Source of the DNA: Actinomycetes bacterium
Lineage (GTDB): Bacteria > Actinomycetota > Acidimicrobiia > Acidimicrobiales > Aldehydirespiratoraceae
Length of the DNA: 61,349 bases
NCBI GenBank assembly: GCA_024276495.1
Contig: JAJRXC010000078.1
Span: 1-61,349 of the forward strand
Direction: 5' to 3'
Part shown: positions 1-7,653 of the stretch, piece by piece
Layout: every line of letters begins with the position of its first letter
Position numbering within the stretch: position 1 is the stretch's first letter
Notes under the pieces: model-generated
Databases searched by the model: none
Seen by the model: only the letters and a program-made list of their open reading frames with translations
Told to the model about the DNA's origin: nothing
Translations under genes and position numbers: made by a program

Positions 1-127
1 GCCGACAGAGGCCTCGCCCTCTGGTGTCGTTCGGTGCGAGGCATCGGCCCAGGCGGAGAGTCGGTCTGGACTTTCGCGTAGCGGCGAGGAGTGACGACTC
101 GCCGTCCGGGTTTCCCGAGGAGACCAT

Positions 128-943
128 GTGTCAAGAGCCAGACGAGAAGAGATCAAGCCTCCCGCGGGCCCGGATCAATGGGACACAGGTGGTCGTCCGG
201 TCACCACCGCGTTGCTCCTCGCGGCCGGGGCGGGCACCCGGCTGAGGTCTGAGCTCAACGGTCTCCCGAAGTGCCTCGTCGAGGTGTCGGGCATTCCGAT
301 CCTCGGCCATCTGCTCTCGAGCCTGGTGGAGCAGGGATTCGAACGTCTGGTGGTGGTGGTGGGCCACCGCGCCGATCAAGTCCGCGAGTACCTCGATGTC
401 CACGCCGACGGTCTCGAGGTCGAGTGCGTCGAGAGCTTCCGATACGCAGAGACGAACAACATCTACTCACTCTGGCTGGCACGCGATGTCGTGAAGGAGT
501 CGTTCGCCCTCCTGGAGTCCGATCTGGTGTTCGATTCACGACTGCTGCGCCGGATGAGGGTGAGCAATCGGATCGCGGTCGCCGCATTCAGTCCGGAGAT
601 GAACGGCACCACCGTGTCGATCGACAGATCGGGTCTGGTGGAGTCGTTCTCGGTCGGCGGACTCGACCACCGGCCTCTCTCGCACAAGACCGTCAACATG
701 TACAGTTTGTCATTGCCGATCTGGCAGGAGGTTGGTCGGCGACTCGATCAACGCGTCGCGGCCGGACAGGTGAACGACTACTACGAAGTCGTCTTCGCCG
801 ACATGGCCGCAGCCGGCTCGTTCCCGCTTCGAGCGGTTGAGTTCGACAACGGAAGGTGGAGTGAGATCGACACCCCGGCCGACCTGTTCGCCGCCGAGCA
901 GTTGTTCTCCACGGTGCCGCTTCTCCCGCCCGTGTGGTCCTGA
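128..943 (+). CDS. Sugar/alcohol-phosphate nucleotidyltransferase (LicC/PntC-like)
   Basis: A 271-residue cytosolic protein of the NTP-transferase fold, which activates a phosphorylated alcohol or sugar with CTP or another NTP. The nucleotide-binding loop LLLAAGAGTRL with the following PKCLVEV lysine segment lies at about residues 28-51. NNIYSLWLA and LLESDLVF resemble phosphocholine (LicC) and 2-aminoethylphosphonate (PntC) cytidylyltransferases. The GTG start follows GAGGAG at 117-122; the overlapping ATG at 126 is in a frame that closes at 245. The next gene starts 7 nt after the stop and encodes a CDP-alcohol phosphatidyltransferase, so the product is probably a CDP-alcohol passed to it. 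The actual alcohol (choline, phosphonate, inositol) cannot be read from the sequence. Confidence 0.82.
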   Translation: MSRARREEIKPPAGPDQWDTGGRPVTTALLLAAGAGTRLRSELNGLPKCLVEVSGIPILGHLLSSLVEQGFERLVVVVGHRADQVREYLDVHADGLEVECVESFRYAETNNIYSLWLARDVVKESFALLESDLVFDSRLLRRMRVSNRIAVAAFSPEMNGTTVSIDRSGLVESFSVGGLDHRPLSHKTVNMYSLSLPIWQEVGRRLDQRVAAGQVNDYYEVVFADMAAAGSFPLRAVEFDNGRWSEIDTPADLFAAEQLFSTVPLLPPVWS

Positions 944-950
944 GGTCGCC

Positions 951-1676
951 GTGCGAGGGCATTCGGCTCGGCGCCGACCTGTCGACGCCAGTTCCCCGGG
1001 ACGCAGCGTGATTCCTTTCTCGAGGTCGATCTACCGCAACACTCCGAACATCGTGTCGATTCTCGGGGTGTTGCCACTGGCCGCGCTCCTTTTCGACGAC
1101 GGCTTCAGCTACTTCGTGGCACTGGTCTTGTTCAACAACGTGATGGACGACCTCGATGGAATCCTGGCCAGGGAACTGTCGCTCAGCAGCGAATTCGGTG
1201 CCCGCCTCGACAACGTGTGCGATGCCGTGGCCCACATCCTCATCGTGATGGTCGTCGTTGCCCACTACGGCGGAGTGGTCGTCGCGTTCGGTGCGCTGGC
1301 CGTCATCGCGATATTCGTTCGCGTCGTCGACCGACTCGGGCCCGATCCCGCCTCGGGCACGGGCACGCCGACCAACGAGCTGATGCGCCATCTGCTCCTC
1401 ATCGTCATCCTTCAGGACGTCTTCGAGGTCGATGTCGCGGTGTTCCTCGCCGGGGCGCTGGTGCTCAACTCGGCGTCGATGCTGGTTCCCTTCTCGATGC
1501 CCCATCTCGTGCGAGCAAGGACTCGGTCCGTGGCCGCGATCGTGGGGGTCAACATCGCACTCGCCGTCGCATGGGGTGCGCCGACAGCGGCGCCGTTCAT
1601 CGCCGCGGTCTTCTTCGGAACGTACCTCTACTCCTTCGTGGTGGGTGGGGTACGACGGACGCGCGAGCACGCGTGA
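951..1676 (+). CDS. CDP-alcohol phosphatidyltransferase family membrane protein
   Basis: Integral membrane enzyme moving a phospho-alcohol (or phosphatidyl) group from a CDP carrier to an acceptor. The full family signature D-G-x2-A-R-x8-G-x3-D-x3-D is present as DGILARELSLSSEFG followed by ARLDNVCD, with all catalytic aspartates kept. Several hydrophobic helices follow (LIVMVVVAHYGG, VVVAFGALAVIAIFV, and two near the C-terminus). The GTG at 951, with GAGG at 942-945 just upstream, is chosen because it follows the preceding stop closely; GTG at 1008 (VIPFSRSIYRN) is the main alternative and would remove a basic 19-residue leader. Pairing with the upstream nucleotidyltransferase indicates a two-step headgroup module. 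Confidence 0.82.
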   Translation: MRGHSARRRPVDASSPGRSVIPFSRSIYRNTPNIVSILGVLPLAALLFDDGFSYFVALVLFNNVMDDLDGILARELSLSSEFGARLDNVCDAVAHILIVMVVVAHYGGVVVAFGALAVIAIFVRVVDRLGPDPASGTGTPTNELMRHLLLIVILQDVFEVDVAVFLAGALVLNSASMLVPFSMPHLVRARTRSVAAIVGVNIALAVAWGAPTAAPFIAAVFFGTYLYSFVVGGVRRTREHA

Positions 1677-1750
1677 GCGAAAGCGGGGTGAAGAGGTCGC
1701 GGTCGTGGCGCGCCCGCGTCGCCCACGGGCCGGGGGCCGACCGGACCCCG

Positions 1751-1756
1751 TAGGAT
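1751..1756 (+). promoter_or_regulatory. -10 hexamer of leaderless hisI promoter
   Basis: TAGGAT, 8 nt before the hisI ATG. It supports this start over longer in-frame extensions and suggests hisI-trpE transcription begins here. Confidence 0.6.
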
Positions 1757-1764
1757 TGGGCGTC

Positions 1765-2172
1765 ATGACCCACGCGCTCGAAGAAGGCCTGACCACCCAA
1801 CTCGATTTCGACAAGGTCGCGAAGATCGGCCGGGCCGGCCATCAGGTCGTTCCGGTCGTCCTGCAAGACGTCGACTCCGGTGAGGTGCTCTTCATCGGCT
1901 ACGCCGACGAGGAGGCCTATCGCCTGACCCTCGAGCGTCGGTCGGCGGTCCTCTACTCCACCTCGAGAGGGGAGATCTGGCACAAGGGGGCCACGAGCGG
2001 CGATGTGCTCGACCTCGTCGACGTGCGGGTGAACTGTGAGCAGAACAGCCTTCTGTACCTGGTCCGAAAGGCCGGATCCGGTGTGTGCCACACAAAGGAC
2101 GAGGCCGGCGCGACTCGGGCGACCTGCTACTACCGGTCGGTGACCGGACCCGACACCCTCCGCTTCACCTGA
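1765..2172 (+). CDS. hisI: Phosphoribosyl-AMP cyclohydrolase, divergent metal site
   Basis: Opens the adenine ring of phosphoribosyl-AMP in histidine synthesis (cytosolic). The 135-residue protein is a stand-alone HisI without a HisE domain. Family signatures are SGEVLFIGYADEEA, SRGEIWHKGATSG and GVCHT. The three zinc-type cysteines are kept (C91, C108, C121). The usual D-x-D-x-D metal motif reads N90-C-E-Q-N94. The ATG is fixed by the -10 box 8 nt upstream; open frame further upstream overlaps the previous gene. trpE follows after 4 nt, matching the his-trp gene order of actinobacteria. I am confident of the family, less so that catalysis is standard. Confidence 0.88.
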   Translation: MTHALEEGLTTQLDFDKVAKIGRAGHQVVPVVLQDVDSGEVLFIGYADEEAYRLTLERRSAVLYSTSRGEIWHKGATSGDVLDLVDVRVNCEQNSLLYLVRKAGSGVCHTKDEAGATRATCYYRSVTGPDTLRFT

Positions 2173-2176
2173 ACCG

Positions 2177-3694
2177 ATGACGGTCCGTCCCGAGCCCGCC
2201 GAGTTCCGCCGCCTCGCCGCTGGTCACCGGGTCGTTCCGGTGTGGCGCGAGGTCCTCGCGGACCTCACCACCCCGGTCAGCGCCTTCGCCCGGGTGGTGG
2301 GCGACGGCGAGGGGTTCTTGTTGGAGTCCGTCGAAGGCGGCGATCGCTGGAGCCGCTGGTCGTTCATCGGTCGTCGGCCCCACGGCACCCTGCTGTCCGC
2401 GAACGGGGTCCTCATCATCGAGGGTGACCTCGGAGTCGAGGTACCGACCGACCGGGGCATGCTCGCCGCGCTGGAGGTCCTGCTGGCTCACTATCGTGCC
2501 CCGGAGATCGAAGGTCTCCCGCCGCTGCATGGCGGCCTCGTGGGGTATCTCGGATACGACGTCGTCCGAGAGGTCGAACACCTCCCCGATGTGCCCACCG
2601 ATGACCTCGGCTACCCCGACGCGGTCATTTCGATGATCGGTGAGCTCGCCGTCTACGACCACTGGAAGCAGCGGGTGGTCCTCGTCGCCAACGCGTTGAT
2701 CCCCGACGGGTCCGACGCCGCCACGATCGACGCGGCCTACGCCGATGCCCTGGTCCGCCTCGACGCGCTCGCGACCGACGGCGCCCACACGGTCGACGAG
2801 CCGTTGATGGAACCCGCCGGTCTCGACGACGACATCCCAGCGGTGCGCTCGACGATGGGTGCCGATGTCTATTGCGCGGCCGTCGAGGCCGCCCGTGAGC
2901 ACATCTTCGCCGGTGACATCTTCCAGGTCGTCCTGTCGCAGCGGTTCGATCTCGAGCTCGACGCCGAGGCGTTCGATCTCTACCGGGTGCTCCGCCAGGT
3001 CAACCCGAGTCCCTACATGTACTTTCTGCGCCACGGCGATCTGGAGATCGTGGGTGGCTCTCCCGAGCCGATGGTCCAGCTCCTCGACGGGCGGGTGATC
3101 TCCCGGCCGATCGCCGGCACCCGCAAACGGGGAACCACCGAGGAACACGATCGGCGACTGGCCGCCGAGCTGCAGGAGCATCCGAAGGAGCTCGCCGAGC
3201 ACGTCATGCTCGTCGACCTCGCCCGCAACGATGTCGGACGGGTGGTGGAGTTCGGCACCCTGCACATCGACGAGATGATGACCCTCGAGCGCTACAGCCA
3301 CGTCATGCACCTGACCTCCCAGGTCTCCGGCACGCTCCGGGAGGGAGCGACACCGATCGACGTGCTGCGGGCGACGCTGCCCGCGGGCACGCTCTCCGGG
3401 GCGCCGAAGGTACGGGCGATGGAGATCATCGACGAGCTCGAACCGGTGAAACGAGGGCCCTACGGCGGGGTGGTCGGGTATCTCGACTTCTCCGGCAACA
3501 TCGACACCGCCATCGCGATCCGAACGATGCTGATCAGCGGGAACCGGGCGTCGATCCAGGCCGGCGCGGGGGTGGTCGCCGATTCCGTGGCCGAAGACGA
3601 GCACCTGGAGTGTCAGAACAAGGCGAAGGCGCTGCTGGCGGCAGTCCCGGCCGCCCGACGGATGACCGCGGCACGGCGGACGAGGTCGACATGA
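2177..3694 (+). CDS. trpE: Anthranilate synthase component I
   Basis: Converts chorismate to anthranilate, the first step of tryptophan synthesis, with an amidotransferase (TrpG) partner that is not in this window. Length is 505 residues, normal for TrpE. The N-terminal LLESVEG carries the LLES element associated with tryptophan feedback binding. The chorismate-binding domain shows SRPIAGTRKRG, LVDLARNDVGRV, GTLSGAPKVRAMEI and AGAGVVADS. It begins 4 nt after hisI and its stop overlaps the next ATG (ATGA), so the three genes are likely one transcript. PabB is the alternative name for such proteins, but LLES and the trp context favour TrpE. Confidence 0.95.
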   Translation: MTVRPEPAEFRRLAAGHRVVPVWREVLADLTTPVSAFARVVGDGEGFLLESVEGGDRWSRWSFIGRRPHGTLLSANGVLIIEGDLGVEVPTDRGMLAALEVLLAHYRAPEIEGLPPLHGGLVGYLGYDVVREVEHLPDVPTDDLGYPDAVISMIGELAVYDHWKQRVVLVANALIPDGSDAATIDAAYADALVRLDALATDGAHTVDEPLMEPAGLDDDIPAVRSTMGADVYCAAVEAAREHIFAGDIFQVVLSQRFDLELDAEAFDLYRVLRQVNPSPYMYFLRHGDLEIVGGSPEPMVQLLDGRVISRPIAGTRKRGTTEEHDRRLAAELQEHPKELAEHVMLVDLARNDVGRVVEFGTLHIDEMMTLERYSHVMHLTSQVSGTLREGATPIDVLRATLPAGTLSGAPKVRAMEIIDELEPVKRGPYGGVVGYLDFSGNIDTAIAIRTMLISGNRASIQAGAGVVADSVAEDEHLECQNKAKALLAAVPAARRMTAARRTRST

Positions 3695-4497
3695 GCGTGG
3701 TCACGACCGTGCAGGACCGTGGCGTGGTGCGGGTGGCCGGACCCGACGCGGCGAGCTACCTCCAGGGCCAGGTCTCTCAGGATGTGGACCGGATCGAGGC
3801 CGGGTCGTCGGCCTGGTCGCTGCTCCTGCAACCGACCGGCAAGCTCGTCGCCTGGTTCCGGCTGCACCGCCTCGACGGCGGCACCTTCCTCATCGACGTC
3901 GATTCGTCGTCGGTCGAGTCGCTGGTCGCCCGCCTCGAGCGCTTCCGGTTGCGCACCCGGGTCGAGCTCACCGCCGAGACGGGCTGGCGAATGCTGAGTC
4001 GACGGGGAGGCGAACTGCCCTCGGTCGACGGTCCTTCGGCCCGCTTCGAGTGGCCCGGGTTCTCCGGCCCCGACGTGTTGGCCCCCGACCTGGTCGTGCC
4101 CGACGGCGTGACCACCGACGACCAGGCCTTCGAGATCGCCCGGCTCGCGGCGACCGTGCCCACGATGGGGGTCGACCTGGACGGCGACACCATCCCGGCC
4201 GAGGGCGGCGCGCCGCTCATCGAGATGTCGGTCAGCTTCACGAAGGGCTGCTACACCGGTCAGGAGCTCGTCGCGCGGATCAACAGTCGGGGCGGGAACG
4301 TCCCGCGGCCCGTGCGCACCCTCGTCTCGGAGGCGCCGATCGAGGCCGGCGCGACCGTGCGCCTCGGGGGAGACGAGGTCGGCCACGTGACCTCCGCGGC
4401 CGGGTCGTACGGGCTTGCCCGTCTCCTGCGAAAGGCCGAACCCGGCGTGGCCGTCGATGTCGACGGCGTCGCGGCAATCGTGCAGCCACCACCCTGA
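3691..4497 (+). CDS. YgfZ/GcvT-like folate-binding protein
   Basis: A 268-residue protein of the YgfZ family, which supports iron-sulfur cluster enzyme assembly or repair through a tetrahydrofolate-binding aminomethyltransferase fold. The diagnostic signature KGCYTGQELVAR is at about residues 189-200, with YLQGQVSQDV near the N-terminus. The ATG overlaps the trpE stop by 4 nt, and an in-frame longer version from 3610 would lie inside trpE. Its place directly behind trpE suggests co-expression; no tryptophan-specific role is known for this family. A stem-loop follows the stop. Confidence 0.88.
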   Translation: MSVVTTVQDRGVVRVAGPDAASYLQGQVSQDVDRIEAGSSAWSLLLQPTGKLVAWFRLHRLDGGTFLIDVDSSSVESLVARLERFRLRTRVELTAETGWRMLSRRGGELPSVDGPSARFEWPGFSGPDVLAPDLVVPDGVTTDDQAFEIARLAATVPTMGVDLDGDTIPAEGGAPLIEMSVSFTKGCYTGQELVARINSRGGNVPRPVRTLVSEAPIEAGATVRLGGDEVGHVTSAAGSYGLARLLRKAEPGVAVDVDGVAAIVQPPP

Positions 4498-4505
4498 CGG
4501 CGGCG

Positions 4506-4525
4506 CGCCGACCTGCGGGTCGGCG
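4506..4525. terminator. Stem-loop between convergent genes
   Basis: CGCCGACC and GGTCGGCG form a perfect 8-bp stem around a 4-nt loop. It sits in the 30-nt gap between two convergent stop codons (4497 and 4528). There is no clear T-tract, so intrinsic termination is likely but unproven; it could serve both strands. Confidence 0.6.
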
Positions 4526-4527
4526 AC

Positions 4528-5898
4528 TCAAGCGCCGCTCGGACGGAAGCTCACGACGAACTCGGCCCCACCGGCCGGAGCCCGGCGGGCGACGACGGTG
4601 CCGTCCATCCCCTCCACGAGCTCGCGCACGATGGCGAGACCGAGGCCGCTTCCCGACTCCTTGATCTTGGGGTTGTGCTGAGCGACGTAGAGCCGCTCGA
4701 AGACGTGGGGGAGATCAGCGTCGCTGATGCCGGGGCCGTCGTCGGCGACCGCGAGGTGCACCCGCCCTTCGGCGAACCACATTGTCACCGCGACCGAGGA
4801 GTCGGCGAACTTGAGCGCGTTCCCGACGAGATTGGCGACCACCTGCTCGAAACGATCGCGGTCGACGAGGGCCGTCACCGGGCCCTTCGGGAGCCGGACC
4901 GTCAGATCGACGCCCCGTTCGCCGGCCTCGTGGCGAAGCCCTTCGACCGTGTTCTCGACGAGTGGGGAGAGGTCGTGGGACCGCATGGAGTACGCGAATC
5001 CGGTGCCCTCGAGCCGGGCGAGCAACAAGAGGTCGCCGACCAGGCGTTCGAGTCGTCGGGACTCGCTCTCGATGACCTCCCCGACGGCGACCGGATCGTC
5101 GGTCGCCTCGTCGATGAGGGCCTCGGCGTAGCCGCGGATGTTGGTGAGCGGGGTGCGCAGGTCGTGGCTGACCGAGAGAAGGAACTGACGTTCGAGCGCG
5201 CGGCTGCGTTCCAGCGTGGCCGCCATCGAGTTGACCGAACCGACGAGATCGGCGATCTCGCCGCCCAGCCGAGCGTGCCGCTCGTCGACCCTCGCGGCGA
5301 GGTTCCCTTCGGAGATCCGGGTCGCCGTCGCGCTCGTCTCACGGATCGGATCGGTCAGCCGGCGGCTCAGCCGAATGGTCACGACGATGGCGACGAGGAC
5401 GGTGCCGAGCCCGGCCACCAGGAACCATCGAAACGCAGGGGCGACGATCGGATCCGGATCGCGGGTCAACACGAGCAGGGTGTTGCTCCCCCCGCGGTTC
5501 TCGGTCGCGCCGGCCGCGAAGATCAGTCCGTCCTTGCCCCCGCTGTCGATCTCCCCGCGACGAAGCCGATCGAGATCGAGGTCGTCGAACTGGATCCCGG
5601 GGGGCAGGACACCGAGCGGCGCGGCGCCGTTTCTCGGGATGACGACGATCCCGATGCCCTCGAGACTCATCGTCCGGCTCAGACGTTGCAGACGTTCGGC
5701 CCGGGTCTGGCCGTCCTCGGACGAGCCGACGACCGTGACCTCCGAGAAGAGCGCGCGAAGCGCATCGGTCTGGTCGCGCAGCTCCTGCTCGTCGGTTTGT
5801 CGGTTGGTGACGCTCGCGAGAACGATCGTGCCGAGGCCGGCGAGCATCAGGGAGGCAACGACCATGCCCACGAGCGCGATGCCGAGTCGTCGCCTCAT
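4528..5898 (-). CDS. Sensor histidine kinase, HAMP type
   Basis: A 456-residue membrane sensor kinase that autophosphorylates on histidine and signals to the response regulator 36 nt upstream. Order: transmembrane helix about 8-30, extracytoplasmic sensor about 31-155, second helix about 156-180, HAMP linker (LTDPIRETSATATRISEG), dimerisation helix with the phospho-acceptor HDLRTPLTNIRGYAEAL, then an ATPase domain with NLVGNALKF, ADDGPGIS and GSGLGLAIV. All catalytic boxes look intact. The input signal cannot be inferred; the sensor region resembles none I can name. Regulator-then-kinase order on one strand indicates an operon. Confidence 0.93.
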   Translation of the reverse strand: MRRRLGIALVGMVVASLMLAGLGTIVLASVTNRQTDEQELRDQTDALRALFSEVTVVGSSEDGQTRAERLQRLSRTMSLEGIGIVVIPRNGAAPLGVLPPGIQFDDLDLDRLRRGEIDSGGKDGLIFAAGATENRGGSNTLLVLTRDPDPIVAPAFRWFLVAGLGTVLVAIVVTIRLSRRLTDPIRETSATATRISEGNLAARVDERHARLGGEIADLVGSVNSMAATLERSRALERQFLLSVSHDLRTPLTNIRGYAEALIDEATDDPVAVGEVIESESRRLERLVGDLLLLARLEGTGFAYSMRSHDLSPLVENTVEGLRHEAGERGVDLTVRLPKGPVTALVDRDRFEQVVANLVGNALKFADSSVAVTMWFAEGRVHLAVADDGPGISDADLPHVFERLYVAQHNPKIKESGSGLGLAIVRELVEGMDGTVVARRAPAGGAEFVVSFRPSGA

Positions 5899-5934
5899 CG
5901 ACGATGCCTTCGGAGGTGGGAGATGGCAGTCATG

Positions 5935-6618
5935 TCAGTCGAGGCGGTAGCCGACGCCCCACACCGTCTCGAGACAGAGGTCGTCCCCGAGCTTCTTTCG
6001 GAGTTGACGAACGTGGACATCCACGGTTCGGTCGTCTCCCACCCAGTCGGCTCCCCAGACGCCGTCGAGCAGCTGACGGCGGGACAACGCGAGCCCGCGT
6101 CGTTCCGCCAGATGGCGGAGCAGGTCGAACTCCCGGGTGGCCAGACCCGCGACCTCGCCCCGCACCGTCACTTCGCGGCGACCGACGTCGACCACGATGT
6201 GCTCACCGATGTCGATGATCGGTGGGCGACCGCGATCGACCGGCCCGTCGGCCCGTCGCAGTATCGCCTTCACCCGGGCGACGAGCTCTCGCGGACTGAA
6301 CGGCTTGGTGACATAGTCGTCGGCTCCGAGCTCGAGGCCGAGGACCCGGTCGACCTCGTCGTCGCGGGCGGTGAGGAAGATGATCGGGACGTCGGATTCG
6401 GCCCGCACGGCCCGGCAGACGTCGACCCCGTCCAGCTCGCCGGGCAGACCGATGTCGAGCAGCACGAGCTTCGGCCGTCGCTCGGAGATGACCTGAAGGG
6501 CCCGTTCTCCCGTGTCCGCCTGGAACGGGCGAAAGCCGTCGCGACGAAGATAGAGCTCGACGAGGTCGGCGATGTGCGGGTCGTCCTCGACGATGACAAC
6601 GACGGTTTCTTCGCTCAA
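5935..6618 (-). CDS. OmpR-family response regulator
   Basis: DNA-binding response regulator of 227 residues. The receiver domain has acidic residues in VVIVEDD, the phospho-acceptor aspartate in LVLLDIGLPG, a conserved lysine in DDYVTKPF, then a winged-helix C-terminal domain (LATREFDLLRHLAER and DVHVRQLRKKLG). The TTG at 6618 is selected because it yields the normal family length and has a GAGAAAG element upstream; the open frame to 6843 adds an unrelated basic leader. The partner kinase follows 36 nt downstream. Confidence 0.9.
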   Translation of the reverse strand: MSEETVVVIVEDDPHIADLVELYLRRDGFRPFQADTGERALQVISERRPKLVLLDIGLPGELDGVDVCRAVRAESDVPIIFLTARDDEVDRVLGLELGADDYVTKPFSPRELVARVKAILRRADGPVDRGRPPIIDIGEHIVVDVGRREVTVRGEVAGLATREFDLLRHLAERRGLALSRRQLLDGVWGADWVGDDRTVDVHVRQLRKKLGDDLCLETVWGVGYRLD

Positions 6619-6713
6619 TCGATTCGCTTTCTCGCTCGACCACTTCGTCTCCAACGGACAGTGGCTCACGACTGTGAGGAAACCATGATGCTTCTTTGAG
6701 CCACCGACCGCTC

Positions 6714-6719
6714 TACGCT
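6714..6719 (+). promoter_or_regulatory. -10 hexamer of J-domain gene
   Basis: TACGCT, 6 nt before GTG 6726. It favours that start over the in-frame TTG at 6696. Confidence 0.55.
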
Positions 6720-6725
6720 CGACTC

Positions 6726-7304
6726 GTGGGGACGGACAGGTTCGCAGGCGACGACGCAGCGGGGTACTACCGGGTGCTTCGCGTCGATCCGTCCGCGTCG
6801 ATGGTCGAGATCCGGCGGTCGTACCTGCAACTGGCGCGGGCATCGCATCCCGACTTCCACACCGAGTCCGACGAGGCCAGGGTGACGGCCGAGGAGCGGA
6901 TGCGCGAGATCAACGAGGCGTGGGCGGTGTTGGGCGACGTCGATGAACGCTCGGCCTACGACCGGGGCCGCCTGGGCAGCCGGTCTCGCCCGCCGTTCCA
7001 GGCCGCCGGCCACGGACCGATCGACGAGCCGGACCCGTGGGAACCCTTCGACAAGGGCCCCGATCGAGGCTTCGACGATCGCGACGACCGCCCGATCACG
7101 ACGAGCTCCCTGCCGAGCTGGCTCAAGACCCTCCCGGCTCTCGGCGTGATGTTCGGGCTGGCCGCGTTGATGATCGGCTCGCTGGTGAACATCCCCGGCA
7201 TCGCCCAGATCGGCGGGTTCGCTCTCGTGCTGTCCGTCGTGTTGTTCGCGGTGGCGCCGCTCGTGGCGCTGTCGCTCAGCAAAGGACAGGACACCCGGCC
7301 CTGA
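6726..7304 (+). CDS. J-domain membrane protein
   Basis: About 192 residues. The N-terminal DnaJ-type domain contains YYRVLRVDPSAS and the essential HPD tripeptide in RASHPDFHTE, so it can probably stimulate an Hsp70 (DnaK) ATPase. A charged Asp/Arg-rich linker follows, then two hydrophobic helices at about 135-158 and 160-182 (LPALGVMFGLAALMIGSLV and FALVLSVVLFAVAPLVAL). It is likely a membrane-tethered co-chaperone facing the cytoplasm. No cysteine-rich or substrate domain of classical DnaJ is present. It is divergent from the response regulator gene. Confidence 0.82.
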   Translation: MGTDRFAGDDAAGYYRVLRVDPSASMVEIRRSYLQLARASHPDFHTESDEARVTAEERMREINEAWAVLGDVDERSAYDRGRLGSRSRPPFQAAGHGPIDEPDPWEPFDKGPDRGFDDRDDRPITTSSLPSWLKTLPALGVMFGLAALMIGSLVNIPGIAQIGGFALVLSVVLFAVAPLVALSLSKGQDTRP

Positions 7305-7334
7305 TCGGGTTTTCCGAAGCCGTTCCGTGCCCCC

Positions 7335-7340
7335 TAGAGT
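7335..7340 (+). promoter_or_regulatory. -10 hexamer of ABM gene
   Basis: TAGAGT, 6 nt before ATG 7347; a leaderless arrangement. Confidence 0.55.
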
Positions 7341-7346
7341 CGGCCC

Positions 7347-7652
7347 ATGTCAAAAGTGTCCCTGATCGCGAAAATACCCACGAAACCCGGCTGCCGCGAC
7401 GATCTCGTCGCCGCGTTCGGTCCGATGATCGACGCGGTGAACGAAGAAGCCGGCACCGAGGTGTACATCCTCAATCTCGACGACGGCGACGAGAACGTCG
7501 CCTGGGTCTACGAGCTCTACACCGACGCCGACGCGATGGGGGCCCACAGCTCGTCGGAGGCGATGGGCGCGTTGTTCGGCGCCCTCGGCGATCTCGTCGA
7601 CGGTGCCCCGGAGCTCATCATGTTGACCCCGGTCGCCGGGAAAGGCCTGTGA
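7347..7652 (+). CDS. Antibiotic biosynthesis monooxygenase (ABM) domain protein
   Basis: A 101-residue single-domain protein of the dimeric alpha-beta barrel type (MSKVSLIAKIPTKPG, EVYILNLDDGDENVAWVYELY, LTPVAGKG). ABM proteins act as cofactor-free monooxygenases or as haem- or quinone-linked accessory proteins; the substrate here is unknown. It starts with its own -10 box and lies 1 nt before the inferred trpC start, so trpC may be read from this promoter. Confidence 0.78.
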   Translation: MSKVSLIAKIPTKPGCRDDLVAAFGPMIDAVNEEAGTEVYILNLDDGDENVAWVYELYTDADAMGAHSSSEAMGALFGALGDLVDGAPELIMLTPVAGKGL

Positions 7653-7653
7653 G

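Noticed and set aside
1-127. A gene at the left edge
   Set aside because: No frame here shows a recognisable protein; the 24-245 frame lacks any motif and overlaps the nucleotidyltransferase. Only the GAGGAG ribosome site at 117-122 is notable.
4675-6699. A 674-codon open frame on the plus strand
   Set aside because: Lies opposite the histidine kinase and response regulator; no protein features.
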